Positions 19,133 through 28,661 of a DNA stretch of 64,000 bases are shown here, piece by piece. Source of the DNA: Gemmobacter sp. 24YEA27 (GTDB lineage Bacteria > Pseudomonadota > Alphaproteobacteria > Rhodobacterales > Rhodobacteraceae); the NCBI RefSeq assembly GCF_030052995.1, contig NZ_JASJPW010000005.1, positions 1-64,000 of the forward strand, in the 5' to 3' direction. A program made the translations under genes and the position numbers. Under the pieces are notes generated by a model. That model was not told where the DNA came from, did no database searches, and saw nothing but the letters and a program-made list of their open reading frames with translations. The first letter of the stretch is position 1. The number at the start of each line of letters is the position of its first letter.

Positions 19133-19156
19133 ATAAGAATGTTCTAAGCTTCTTAT
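19133..19156. promoter_or_regulatory. Dyad ATAAGAA-N10-TTCTTAT upstream of flhR
   Basis: Perfect 7-bp inverted repeat with 10-bp spacer, about 42 bp before the regulator start. The same heptamer is tandemly repeated before xoxF. A two-turn spacing suits a dimeric LuxR-type regulator; autoregulation is an inference. Confidence 0.5.
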
Positions 19157-19197
19157 GTCGTCTGCAGGGAGGTGCGGGCGTCAAAGGGGAGGGCAGA

Positions 19198-19889
19198 ATG
19201 GAACATCAGACCGTCAAAGCGGGGATGTCCCCGCGCCATCGGCGTATAAGTCCGTCCGGGACGTGCTTATCGTCGAAGACCATCCTCTGATGGGCGAGGC
19301 GCTTTCGATGACATTGCAGGCGGCCTTCCGCCTGAACCGGGTGCGTTGTGTCGCGACCCTTGCGCTGGCCGAGGCAACTCTGCGCGCCGAGGGGATTCCA
19401 GATGCCGTTCTGCTGGATCTGAACCTGCCGGATGTGAAGGGCATCGAGGCGGTAATCAGCCTGAAATCGCAGCTGGGCAAGCGCCCGCTCACGGTCATTT
19501 CCGCCGAAGTGCAGCCCGAGATGGTGTCGTCGGTGATCGCCGCCGGCGCCTGTGGCTATATCTCGAAATGCCTGCCGCGCTCTGAGATGGTCGAGGCGTT
19601 CCGCCGGATGTGGGAGGGCGAAACCGTGCTGCCCGAGGGATTTGCCGAAGACGAGGACAATGGCGATCTTGCCGCGCTGACCCATAATTTCAGCACCCTG
19701 ACCCAGCAGCAGATGAATATTCTGCGGCTGATCTGCCAGGGGCGCCCGAACAAAATCATCAGCTATGAGCTTTCAATCGCTGAGGCGACGGTAAAGACCC
19801 ATATCGCGGCGATCATGTCCAAGATCCATGCCAGCAACCGCACCCAGGTGGCGTTGCTGGCCAACAGGGTCCGGCTGTTTGGGCGCTGA
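19198..19889 (+). CDS. flhR: LuxR/NarL-type response regulator, FlhR-like, one frameshift
   Basis: Receiver domain (VLIVEDHPLMGEAL, phosphorylatable Asp in VLLDLNLPDVKG, Lys in GYISKCLP) and C-terminal LuxR helix-turn-helix (LTQQQMNILRLICQGRPNKIISYELSIAEATVKTHI). ATG 19198 has a strong GGGGAGGG 5 nt upstream but is out of frame with the receiver; one added C at 19255-19256 joins them (SPSRDVLIVEDHP). An uninterrupted alternative starts at 19155 without a site. Homologous position to flhSR, which activates C1 oxidation genes in Paracoccus. Confidence 0.85.
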
Positions 19890-19891
19890 GA

Positions 19892-21058
19892 ATGGAAATC
19901 TCGCAGTCAGGTCGCCCTGCCCGGCCCATTGCCGCCTCGGCACGCGGCGGCTTTGTCGCGGTGTCCGGGTCGCTGATCTGCGCCTTCGCCGATCTGGACC
20001 CCGCGCTGATCCTGGTTTTTGCCGATGATCAGGACCTGGTCACCCCGCTGACCGGTGCGCTGCATGATGCGTTCGGCGCCGGCTGCAAGGTTCTCGGCTG
20101 TTCCTCGGCCGGCGGCTTCTGCTTTGACGGCTATCAGGAAGACAGCGTTGTCGCGATAGCTTTCCCCGCCAGCAGTTTCCGCGCCGAAGCGGTCTGTCTG
20201 CGTGGGCTGCGCCAGCATGTGACGCTGGACTGGATGGTCTCGCTGCGCGGGCTGATGGAGAAATCACGCGGACATGCCGGGAAATCGCGCTTCGGGCTTT
20301 TGCTGATCGACGGCTCCAGCGGCTGTGAAGAGCTGGTCACCACGACCGTGGATGCGTCGCTGCCGGATCTGATGGTGCTGGGCGGCTCGGCCGGGGACGG
20401 GTTGCGGTTCGAGCAGACAAGGCTGGCGATGGATGGTGTGGAATATGCCGAAAGCGCGTTGTTTTGCGTGATCAACACCGATTTCGACGTGAAAGAGGTG
20501 ATTTTTGATCATTTCGTGCCGGTCGGCAACCGCATGGTCGTCACCTCTGCCAATCCGGAAACCCGGCTGATCCATGAGATCAACGCCGAACCCGCGGCAG
20601 AGGAATATGCAAGACTGATCGATGTGCGGGTGGATGAGCTGGGACCAAGCGCCTTTGCAGAGAACCCGCTGCTGGAATGTGCCGGTGGGCGCCATTATGT
20701 CCGTGCGATCAGCGGCGTAACCCCGAATGGCGATCTGGCGCTGATGTGCTCGATCGAGCCGGGGGCGATCCTGACGCTGGGGCGCTCGGAAAGCCTGACC
20801 GAAGGGTTGCGGCGGCAGATGGAACAGATCGGCCCCGCCGAACTGGTGCTGGGGTTTGACTGCATCCTGAGGCGCATTGCGGTTGAACGGGCCGGTGAGC
20901 AGGAGACAGTCGGCAAGCTCTGTCGTGATTTTCGCGTGGCGGGCTTTAACACCTATGGCGAGCAGCATGGCGGCATTCATGTGAACCAGACATTTGTCGG
21001 CCTCGCGATCCTCGATGACAGCGCCAGCAGGGGTATGGGCAGCATCGATGTTGCGTGA
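19892..21058 (+). CDS. FIST-domain sensory protein
   Basis: 388 residues, FIST-N (GCKVLGCSSAGGFCFDGYQEDSVVAIAF) and FIST-C (ECAGGRHYVRAISGVTPNGDLALMCSIEPG; FNTYGEQHGGIHVNQTF). FIST domains bind small ligands and feed kinases. No membrane segments, so cytosolic. Its end overlaps the hybrid kinase start, which itself has no sensor domain, so the two likely work as a split receptor-kinase. Confidence 0.9.
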   Translation: MEISQSGRPARPIAASARGGFVAVSGSLICAFADLDPALILVFADDQDLVTPLTGALHDAFGAGCKVLGCSSAGGFCFDGYQEDSVVAIAFPASSFRAEAVCLRGLRQHVTLDWMVSLRGLMEKSRGHAGKSRFGLLLIDGSSGCEELVTTTVDASLPDLMVLGGSAGDGLRFEQTRLAMDGVEYAESALFCVINTDFDVKEVIFDHFVPVGNRMVVTSANPETRLIHEINAEPAAEEYARLIDVRVDELGPSAFAENPLLECAGGRHYVRAISGVTPNGDLALMCSIEPGAILTLGRSESLTEGLRRQMEQIGPAELVLGFDCILRRIAVERAGEQETVGKLCRDFRVAGFNTYGEQHGGIHVNQTFVGLAILDDSASRGMGSIDVA

Positions 21059-22391
21059 AACGGACAGCCCCGGCCAGAAGATCGCCAAGCTGACGCGGAT
21101 CAATGAGGTGCTGATCCGCCGGCTTGAAAGCATCAGCCAGAAACGCGGCCCCGCCTATGCGCTGTCGCGGGCGGCCGAGGTGCTTGAGCGTGAGGTGGTG
21201 GCGCGCAACCTTGATCTTGAAACCGCGCTGGCTGAACTTGCGCTGATCAATACTGAACTGGCCACCGCGCGCGAGGTCGCCGACCAGGCCAATCGCGCGA
21301 AATCGCGCTTTCTGCGGGCGGCCAGCCATGATCTTTTGCAACCCCTCAGCGCGGCCAAGCTGTTTCTCGCCCATCTGCGCGAAGTCTCGGGCGATGCGCT
21401 GCAACGCGACCTTGTCTCGCATCTGACGGCCACGATCGATTCCGCCGAAGAGCTGATCCGCGCGCTGTTGCAGATCGCCAAGCTCGACAGTCGCAGCTTT
21501 CAGACCAATCTTGCGCCGGTGGCGATGGGGCGGTTGTTTCGCCGGCTGATCATCGACACCCAGCCGGTGGCCAGCGCGCGCCGGATCGACCTGCGTTTTG
21601 TCGGGTCAAAGGCCACCGTGCTGAGCGACGGGGTCTATCTGCGCCAGATCGCGCAGAACCTGATCACGAATGCGCTGAAATATACCACCGGGCGCAAGGT
21701 GCTGGTCGGGCTGCGCCATGAGCAGGACAGCGAGGTGGGGCCTGCGGTCTGGCTTGAGGTGCTGGACCAGGGGCCGGGCATCGCACCCGCCGATCAGACC
21801 CGTATTTTCAATGAATTTGAACGGCTCTCGCTGGAAACGCAGCCCGGCACCGGTCTGGGCCTTTCCATCGTCCAGCGCGCCTGTGATCAGCTTGACCACC
21901 GGCTCGAGCTGATCTCACATCCGGGCCTCGGCTCGCGCTTTCGCGTCAGGCTGCCTTTGGTCCAGACCCCGTCTTTGCCAGCGATGACCGAAGAGGCGCC
22001 CGATCTGCCGCGCCCCGATCTGACAGGGCGCCGGGTGTTGCTGATCGAGAACGACCAGACCATGCGTCATGCGATGCAATATCTGCTGGAAAGCTGGGGC
22101 ATGATTGCCTGGCCTGTCGCGGGCAGCGAAGAGGCGGTGCAGGTGGCGATGCTCGCCGCGCCCGATCTCATCCTGTCGGATTACCGGCTCGATGGCGAGG
22201 ATACCGGGGTGGCGGCGATCCGGCGCCTCTCGCAAGAGCTGGGCCTGGCACCGCCTGCGCTGATTGTCAGCGCCGAACCCGCCGATATGATCCGCCGGAA
22301 GATCGGCGAGCCGGCGCTGGAAATCCTGGAAAAACCTGTCGCCGCCGAAGATCTGAACCGCGCCATTCGGCACTCGCTCGGGCTGACATGA
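21048..22391 (+). CDS. flhS: Hybrid histidine kinase, FlhS-like
   Basis: 447 residues: N-terminal coiled coil, dimerisation domain with phospho-His (SRFLRAASHDLLQPL), ATPase (NLITNALKY, DQGPGIAP, GTGLGLSI), and a C-terminal receiver (Asp in LILSDYRLDGEDTG). No membrane helices and no recognisable sensor domain. ATG 21048 overlaps the FIST stop. Partner of the FlhR-like regulator; the output receiver may serve as phosphate sink. Confidence 0.88.
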   Translation: MLRETDSPGQKIAKLTRINEVLIRRLESISQKRGPAYALSRAAEVLEREVVARNLDLETALAELALINTELATAREVADQANRAKSRFLRAASHDLLQPLSAAKLFLAHLREVSGDALQRDLVSHLTATIDSAEELIRALLQIAKLDSRSFQTNLAPVAMGRLFRRLIIDTQPVASARRIDLRFVGSKATVLSDGVYLRQIAQNLITNALKYTTGRKVLVGLRHEQDSEVGPAVWLEVLDQGPGIAPADQTRIFNEFERLSLETQPGTGLGLSIVQRACDQLDHRLELISHPGLGSRFRVRLPLVQTPSLPAMTEEAPDLPRPDLTGRRVLLIENDQTMRHAMQYLLESWGMIAWPVAGSEEAVQVAMLAAPDLILSDYRLDGEDTGVAAIRRLSQELGLAPPALIVSAEPADMIRRKIGEPALEILEKPVAAEDLNRAIRHSLGLT

Positions 22392-23944
22392 GGGCCCGGC
22401 GCTGGTTGCGTCCCGGCCTGAGGCCCCGGCTGTGGACAGCCGCGACCCTGCTGGCCGGGCTGACGATGCTTTCGGCGGGGCTGGCGGTCTACGGCCTGTC
22501 GCGCACCCAGTCCTATGCGCATGAGGCGATGGCGGCGCAAAGCCGGATCGAGGCCTATGGTGTGTTTTCGGCGCGGGTGAATGACTGGATGATCAGCTGG
22601 CTCACACGGCCCGAGACACCGCCCGATCCCGCCACGGTGCTGGGGACAATTGATCAGCTCGACCGGTTGGTTGCCGACGATGTCGCCGGCGCCGCTACAT
22701 CGGAACAACAGGCACAGCGCGCGCGGCAAAGCATGACCCCGGCGCGGCTGCGCGGCTTTTTTGGCCAGCTGGAAAAGACGCTGGCGCAATCCGGTCCGGG
22801 CACGCCACAGGGGGATGCGGCGATTGCCTTCTATATGGCGCAGGCCCCCGAGGCGGTAGGCGGCCAGATCATCCAGGAAACCCGTCGCCGCGAAAACGCC
22901 CTGCTGGCGATGGACCGGCTGCAAAACACCCTGCGGATCTTTGCCCTTGCGGCGGGACTGGCGGCACCCCTTGTGCTGGCGGCGCTTTATCTTCTGGTGC
23001 TGCGCCCTCTGTTTGGCCGGCTCGAGCGGGTCACCGCCTCGGCAGAAAGCCTCGCAAGCGGCCAGTTCCCGCGCGGCTCCGGCGGGCATGACGAGCTTGG
23101 GCTGATGCTGGCACGGTTGCGGCAGATGGCGCGGAGACTTGACCGCAGGCGCGCCGGGCTGGAGCGCGACAGCCAGCGCCTTGAGGGCATCATCGCCGGG
23201 CGCACCGCCGATCTGTCCGCTGCGAATGAGCGGCTGGCGCAGACCGATACCGACCGCCGCCGCCTGTTCGCGGATGTTGGCCACGAGCTGCGCACGCCGC
23301 TGACCGTTATCATGGGCGAGGCAGAGCTTGGCGCCCGCCATTCCGATCCGCTTGTGCGCGCGGCCTTTCAGACGATCATGGCGCGCGGCCAGCGTCTTAA
23401 CCGCCGGATCGAGGATATCTTGCGCATCGCGCGGTCTGACTCCGGTCAGCTGGAGCTTTGCCGCGACAGGGTCGCCCTGGATCAGGCGATCAGTGCCGCG
23501 CTGGCAGATACCGCACCTTTGCTGCGCCGCGCCGGAGTGAGCGTCAGAACTGAGGTGGCAGAAATCCATCTCTGCGCCGATGCCGACTGGCTGCGCCAGG
23601 TCTTTGCCGGCCTCTTCGAGAATGCCTCGAAATATGCCGGGCGCGGCGCTGAGGTCTCGGTGACCGCCAGCGCAGGGGATGGGATTGCCCGGATCGTGAT
23701 CACCGATACCGGGCCGGGCCTCGCCCCCGGTCTGCGCGATCAGGTCTTTCGCCGCTTTGCCCGCAGCGGAAATGCCCCGGGCTTTGGCGTCGGGCTTGCC
23801 CTTGCAGCCTGGGTCGTGGAAGCTTCGGGTGGAAGCATGGGTCTGTTGCCCGAGGATCGCCCCGAACCTGGCCCTGCGGAAGGGCCGCAAGATCGCAGGG
23901 GGCTTGGATTGCAGATCGGGCTGCCGCTTTGGGAGGAGAGGTAA
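22388..23944 (+). CDS. Membrane sensor histidine kinase (MxaY-like position)
   Basis: 518 residues: two membrane helices (about 16-36 and 177-201) around a periplasmic sensor, HAMP-like linker, HisKA (DVGHELRTPLTVIMGEAEL) and HATPase (FENASKYAG, ITDTGPGLAP, GFGVGLALA). ATG overlaps flhS stop, and its TAA overlaps the regulator start. The pair plus a secreted protein resembles mxaYXZ of Paracoccus, needed for methanol dehydrogenase expression; that equivalence is inferred. Confidence 0.8.
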   Translation: MRARRWLRPGLRPRLWTAATLLAGLTMLSAGLAVYGLSRTQSYAHEAMAAQSRIEAYGVFSARVNDWMISWLTRPETPPDPATVLGTIDQLDRLVADDVAGAATSEQQAQRARQSMTPARLRGFFGQLEKTLAQSGPGTPQGDAAIAFYMAQAPEAVGGQIIQETRRRENALLAMDRLQNTLRIFALAAGLAAPLVLAALYLLVLRPLFGRLERVTASAESLASGQFPRGSGGHDELGLMLARLRQMARRLDRRRAGLERDSQRLEGIIAGRTADLSAANERLAQTDTDRRRLFADVGHELRTPLTVIMGEAELGARHSDPLVRAAFQTIMARGQRLNRRIEDILRIARSDSGQLELCRDRVALDQAISAALADTAPLLRRAGVSVRTEVAEIHLCADADWLRQVFAGLFENASKYAGRGAEVSVTASAGDGIARIVITDTGPGLAPGLRDQVFRRFARSGNAPGFGVGLALAAWVVEASGGSMGLLPEDRPEPGPAEGPQDRRGLGLQIGLPLWEER

Positions 23945-24630
23945 TGGCGCATATTCTGGTGGTCGAGGATGACCATGACATCGCCTCGCTGCTGTCGCGC
24001 GGGCTGGAAGCCGCCGGCCATCAGGTGGAATGGGCCGAGACGGCCGGGGCAGCCGCGGATTTCGTGGAAACACGCGGCTGCGATGCCGCGATCATCGATA
24101 TGATGCTGGGAGATGACAGCGGCGCCGAATTGCTGGCCGGGATGCGGGCGCGCGGCAAGCGCATGCCCGCGATCATCCTGTCTGCCCTGAACCGGATCGA
24201 GGATCGCACCGAGGGCCTCGAGGCTGGCGCACAGGATTATGTTGTGAAACCGTTCCAGCTCTCGGAACTGCTGGCACGGCTCGAGGTGCAGCTGCGCCGA
24301 TCCGCGCCGCGCATTGCGCCGGTGACGCTGGCCGATCTGACCTATGACGCAACATCGCGCATGGTGACCGGCGCGGCGCGGCCACAGATGATGACCGAAC
24401 GCGAGGGCGAATTGCTGGCCTATCTGCTGCAACGGCCCGGGGTTCTGCTGACGCGGGGCGAGCTGTTTGACGCGCTCTGGGCGCAGCATGGCGGCTCGAC
24501 CGAGAATGTGGTCGATGTCTATCTGGGCTATCTGCGGCGCAAACTGGGTAATTTCACCCCCTATGGGCTCAGCCTGAAGACCCTGCGCAGCCGCGGCTTC
24601 ATGCTGACGGCCCAGGGGGATGAGCCATGA
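23944..24630 (+). CDS. OmpR-type response regulator (MxaX-like position)
   Basis: 228 residues: receiver (VVEDDHDIASLL, Asp in AAIIDMMLGDDSG, KPFQLSELLARL) and winged-helix DNA-binding domain (LTRGELFDALWAQHGGSTENVVDVYLGYLRRKL). TAATG overlap with the kinase gene. Intact. Confidence 0.87.
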   Translation: MAHILVVEDDHDIASLLSRGLEAAGHQVEWAETAGAAADFVETRGCDAAIIDMMLGDDSGAELLAGMRARGKRMPAIILSALNRIEDRTEGLEAGAQDYVVKPFQLSELLARLEVQLRRSAPRIAPVTLADLTYDATSRMVTGAARPQMMTEREGELLAYLLQRPGVLLTRGELFDALWAQHGGSTENVVDVYLGYLRRKLGNFTPYGLSLKTLRSRGFMLTAQGDEP

Positions 24631-25228
24631 AGCGCCTCGCTCTGGTTCTGGCGCTGTGCCTCAGTGGGGCGGCTTCGGCGGGGCCGCTCTCGGATCTGAT
24701 CATGGCGGAGGGCGTCTTTGCTGATGCCGGGGCCGGCGACGTACTGCAATACAGTCTCAGCCGTAATGGGTCAGGCGATGCGGCCCCGGCACTATCGGCG
24801 CTGCGCCTTCTGGTGATGGAAGATAAGGGTACGAAATTTCTGCTGCTCGACCAGGAAGCCGGCGGCACGCGCAGCGAGATTGCCCGGTTTCCCGCCGCCA
24901 GCGCCAATCCGCTTTTGTTGTATTTCCTGGAAAATATCGTCCGCGATATGAGCCAGGCGACCGGGGGCAACCCTTTCTATATCCGCAACCGCATCCGCGC
25001 CGCGCTGATCGCCGCAGAGGCCGCGCCCGGAGCTGATGGTCGCATCACCGTGACGCTGGAGCCTTTCGCGGCAGATCCGAACCGGGACCGTCTGGGCCCC
25101 TTTGCCGGATTGCGGCTGCAGGTTTCCTTTGACCCTGCAGAGCCCGGTCGCCTCCTCAGCCTTAAGGCGGATACCGGAGCCGGGCCGGGTGGCTATAGTG
25201 AAGAGATGATCCTGACCGGGGGGAATGA
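24627..25228 (+). CDS. Secreted protein, MxaZ-like position, lost stop
   Basis: Signal peptide (LVLALCLSGAASAGP) followed by a domain of about 180 residues with no recognised motif. As read, the frame runs through to 25307, overlapping the next gene by about 80 nt. Adding one G to the run at 25218-25223 gives LTGGE and a TGA at 25226-25228, overlapping the next start as elsewhere in this operon. Confidence 0.65.
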
Positions 25229-25575
25229 TGCACCGCCGCCTTGTAACCGCTGCTTTTTTGCCGCTGCTGTTTGCCGGCCCCACAGCCGCAGAGACGCTGG
25301 CCAATGATTATCCGACCGAGGCGCGGGCGGAATATGTCTTCACCTGCATGACGGTGAACGGCCAGACCCAGGATATGCTACGCCGCTGCTCCTGCTCGAT
25401 TGATACGATTGCCTCGATCCTGCCCTATGACAATTTCGTCTCTGCCGAGACGGTGCTGCGGATGCGGATCGGCGGCGGCGAGCGGACGGCACTGTTTCGC
25501 GGCAGCCCGACGATGCAGGCGGTGGCCGCCGATCTGCGCCGCGCTCAGGCCGAGGCCGAGATGGTCTGTTTCTGA
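25225..25575 (+). CDS. Small secreted cysteine-containing protein, unknown function
   Basis: 116 residues: signal peptide (LVTAAFLPLLFAGPTAAE), then YVFTCMTVNGQTQDMLRRCSCSID with a CSC motif and a final Cys. Start ATGATG at 25225/25228. Last gene of the regulatory operon, convergent with pqqE 30 bp away. Not recognised. Confidence 0.6.
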   Translation: MMHRRLVTAAFLPLLFAGPTAAETLANDYPTEARAEYVFTCMTVNGQTQDMLRRCSCSIDTIASILPYDNFVSAETVLRMRIGGGERTALFRGSPTMQAVAADLRRAQAEAEMVCF

Positions 25576-25604
25576 GCCGGACGGTGCAGCCGGCGGGCGG
25601 GTGA

Positions 25605-26725
25605 TCAGACCGCGCCGGGCGCCAGTTTGCGATAGATGAAAGCCGGCGGCGGCGCGCTGGTTTCCAGCGCGATCATCTCATCAATTCTGGCCCGGAAGGG
25701 CGAAAGACGGCACACCGGGTCTGTCGCCCGCGGGTCGCCGGTCAGCGCCATGGCCTGACAGCGGCAACCGCCATAATCAACCTCGCGCCGGTCGCAGCTC
25801 TGACAGGGTTCGGGGAGCCAGTCTGTGCCTCTGAAGGCCGAAAAGGCAGGACCTTGCCAGATCTCTGCCAGCGAAGCGAAGCGCACATTCTGGAACACGA
25901 GCCCCGGGATGATTTCGGCGGCATGGCAGGGCAGAACCTTGCCATTAGGGGCGATATTAAGCCCGGTCGTGCCCCAGCCATTCATGCAGGCTTTTGGAAA
26001 ATCGGCAAAATAATCGGGTGGCACAAAATCAATCGCCAGGGACCCTGCATAGGTCCTGCGGGCTTCGGCCACCACCCGCTTGGCCTCATCGACCTGATCG
26101 CGGGTCGGTTGCAAACCGGCGCGGTTTTTCAGCGCCCAGCCCTGGAACTGCACGCAGGCCACCTCGATCCGGCGGGCGCCCAGCTCAGCCGCCAGCGCGA
26201 TGGTGGCAGGCAGATCACCCAGATTGTGCCGGTGCATCACCGCATTGATGGTCAGCGGAAATCCCAGCCGGGCTATTTCGGCGGCGGTCTGCATCTTGCG
26301 GGCAAAGCCGCCCTTATAACCGCCAACGAAATCCGCCACCTCGGGCGTGGTGCCCTGCAGCGAAAGCTGGATATGATCAAGGCCGGCCCGGTCCAGCGCT
26401 TCCAGCCTTGCAGGCGTCAGCCCGATGCCCGATGTGATGAGATTGGTGTAAAGCCCCGCCGCCCGTGCCGCTGCCACCAGGTCGACCAGATCGGGGCGCG
26501 ACGCAGGCTCGCCCCCGGAAAGATGCAGCTGCAAGACACCAATTGCGGCAGCTTCCTGAAACACCCGCGACCATTCGGCGGTTGTCAGCTCGCCCTGGCG
26601 CTGCACCATATCAAGCGGGTTCGAGCAATAGGGGCAGGACAGCGGGCAGCGATGGGTCAGTTCGGCCAGCATCGCCATTGGCGGAGCCTGCTGCGAGGAT
26701 GGCCGGGGGGGGCGCTGTCTCTCAT
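25605..26725 (-). CDS. pqqE: PqqE, radical SAM peptide cyclase of PQQ synthesis, start split by frameshift
   Basis: Forms the Glu-Tyr crosslink in PqqA. Radical SAM site CPLSCPYC, SGGEP motif, and C-terminal SPASM cysteines (CMNGWGTTGLNI, CHAAEI, CQSCDRREVDYGGCRCQA). An in-frame ATG exists at 26678, but the ATG at 26725 overlaps the pqqD stop and reaches the same frame if one base is added to the eight-G run at 26705-26712, giving the usual N-terminus ending APPMAMLAELTHRCPL. The true start is therefore probably 26725. Confidence 0.92.
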
Positions 26726-27009
26726 GACAGATCGACCAGCCGCCGGACCGCGAGGCCCTGCAAGAATTCGATCACATCGGCCTCGATCATGTCGCGCGGC
26801 GCAGCATAGCGCCGGGCCAGATCTTCCGATATCGCGGCGATATCGCGGGCGCCGTCCACCTCTTCAAGCACCGCCTTGCCAATCGGGTCCAGCATCAGCG
26901 CGATCTCGGGGCCAAGCAGCACCGGTGTCTCACGCACCGCATCAAAATGCAGCCGCACCCCGCGCGGCAGGCAGGGGCGATCCGATGCAGTGACCGCGGC
27001 GCTGGTCAT
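26722..27009 (-). CDS. pqqD: PqqD, peptide chaperone
   Basis: 95 residues. Binds PqqA and presents it to PqqE. Typical winged-helix RRE fold: LPRGVRLHFDAVRETPVLLGPEI ... DPIGKAVLEEVDGARDIAAI. ATG at 27009 overlaps the pqqC stop; an upstream in-frame start lies within pqqC. Confidence 0.92.
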   Translation of the reverse strand: MTSAAVTASDRPCLPRGVRLHFDAVRETPVLLGPEIALMLDPIGKAVLEEVDGARDIAAISEDLARRYAAPRDMIEADVIEFLQGLAVRRLVDLS

Positions 27010-27770
27010 CGCATCAGCCCCTGATCCGGGCGCCATGCGCCGGGCGGGATCGGCCCTGGCGCGACATAGGCGCCGTAAAGCGCGTCGAGCTGGGCCCAGA
27101 GCACATCGGTTTTGAATTCCAGCGCCGCGACGGCCATATCCTCCTGCTCACGCGTTTTCGCCTGATCCAACACCCAGGCGAGGCCGAATGCCACATCCTT
27201 TGGCGCCTCCTTCAGCCGGTGCTGAAAGTAAGAAATCGTGTCCGGATTGGCGAAAGCATAGTGCCGCAGCAGGCCCGCAATGCGTTCTTCATGGATCGCC
27301 GGGGCGAAAAGCTCGGTCAGGCTGGCGGCGACGGCCTGCAACAAGGGCTGCTCGCGGACATATCTGACATAGGCATCAACCGCGAAACGGGTGGCCGGCA
27401 GGACACCCTCGCAGGACGCCACATAAGCGGGGTCAAGCCCGACCCCTTCGGCGAGGCGCAGCCAGCGACTGATCCCCCCCGGCTGGCCGTCGCTGCCATC
27501 GTGATCTTCGATCCGCGCGCGCCAGGCCCGGCGCAGGCCCGGTTCTTCCACCCGGCTCATAAAGGCCGCATCTTTCATCGGGATCCGCGACTGGTAGTAA
27601 TAGCGGTTCACGACCCAGGCCCGGACCTGGTCAATCGTACAGCCGCCCGAATGCAGCAGGCGGTGAAACGGGTGTTTGTCATGATAGCGCAGCACCCCGA
27701 CCTGGCGCAGCCGTGCCTCAAGCGCGGCCTTGCGATCCTCGGGGGTGATGGCGGGGGCAGCTGCGCTCAC
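27006..27770 (-). CDS. pqqC: PqqC, pyrroloquinoline-quinone synthase
   Basis: 254 residues, full length. Cofactor-free oxidase for the last eight-electron oxidation. Family features: YHDKHPFHRLLHSG, VRAWVVNRYYYQSRIPMKDAA, EDHDGSDGQPGGISRWLRLAEG with conserved His and Arg residues. Overlaps pqqB by ATGA-type junction. Confidence 0.96.
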   Translation of the reverse strand: MSAAAPAITPEDRKAALEARLRQVGVLRYHDKHPFHRLLHSGGCTIDQVRAWVVNRYYYQSRIPMKDAAFMSRVEEPGLRRAWRARIEDHDGSDGQPGGISRWLRLAEGVGLDPAYVASCEGVLPATRFAVDAYVRYVREQPLLQAVAASLTELFAPAIHEERIAGLLRHYAFANPDTISYFQHRLKEAPKDVAFGLAWVLDQAKTREQEDMAVAALEFKTDVLWAQLDALYGAYVAPGPIPPGAWRPDQGLMR

Positions 27771-28651
27771 AGCAATATCTCCTGTCCGTCGCGGGCGATC
27801 TCCCAGCCCGCCGCCCCGACCCGGGCGCGTTCCTGTGAGCCGGGCCGCAGCACGGGATTGGTATTGTTGATATGGATATAGACGCGCCGCGCGAGGTTCA
27901 GCCCGTCAAAGGCGGCGAGACTGCCATCCGGCCCGGCCATCGAGATATGACCCATCCGCCCGCCCGTCTTCACGCCGGTGCCGGTCCTGGTCATTTCATC
28001 ATCGCTCCAGACAGTGCCATCGAACAGGAGGAGGTCCGCGCCCCCGACCCGGTCGCGCAAATCCGGTGTCACCGCCGCGCAGCCTGGAATGTAAAACATC
28101 ACCCGCCCGCCGCAGTCGATCCGCAGTCCGATGGTCTGTTCGCCCAGGAGATCGGTCTTCACCTCGCCCTCCTCCAAAAACAGCGGCACCTTGCCCGGGA
28201 CAGCAAAAGCGGTCAGCCGCAGCCCGGCAAGCGGCTCAAAGGGGTCATCGGGCCGGATCGCCTGCTTTCCCACCAAAGCGGGGTTGAGCACGCGGAACAC
28301 CGGCTGCTCAAGGATCGCAAGCGTCGCGGCTGTCGCATGGATCTGAAAGGGGGTGCTTTCGCGCAGGGTCAGCAGCCCGGCGATATGGTCGATATCGCCA
28401 TTGGTCAGCACGACCGCGCGCACAGGGCTGCCGCGCCGGGACGGCGGATGCAGCCCCGAGAGGCGCAGCTGCTCGCGGATATCAGGCGAGGCATTCAGCA
28501 CCACCCAGTCGCGGCCATCGGCAGATACCGCAACTGAACTCTGGCTCATACCAGCAATTTCGCCCGAGCGCGCATCAGCGCAATTCTGGCACCCGCAATT
28601 CCATTGGGGCAGGCCACCGCCGGCGGCTGCCCCAAGAATCTTTACATGCAT
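27767..28651 (-). CDS. pqqB: PqqB, metallo-beta-lactamase-fold protein of PQQ synthesis
   Basis: 294 residues: starts MHVKILGAAAGGGLPQWNC with the CxCxNC zinc site (CGCQNC), metal-binding NGDIDHIAGL, and C-terminal YIHINNTNPVL. PqqB hydroxylates the tyrosine of the processed peptide. First large gene after pqqA on the minus strand. Confidence 0.96.
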   Translation of the reverse strand: MHVKILGAAAGGGLPQWNCGCQNCADARSGEIAGMSQSSVAVSADGRDWVVLNASPDIREQLRLSGLHPPSRRGSPVRAVVLTNGDIDHIAGLLTLRESTPFQIHATAATLAILEQPVFRVLNPALVGKQAIRPDDPFEPLAGLRLTAFAVPGKVPLFLEEGEVKTDLLGEQTIGLRIDCGGRVMFYIPGCAAVTPDLRDRVGGADLLLFDGTVWSDDEMTRTGTGVKTGGRMGHISMAGPDGSLAAFDGLNLARRVYIHINNTNPVLRPGSQERARVGAAGWEIARDGQEILL

Positions 28652-28661
28652 TCCGGGCGAA

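Noticed and set aside
22181..24073. Minus-strand frame of 630 codons antisense to kinase genes
   Set aside because: Covers three intact coupled genes on the other strand; no signature of its own.
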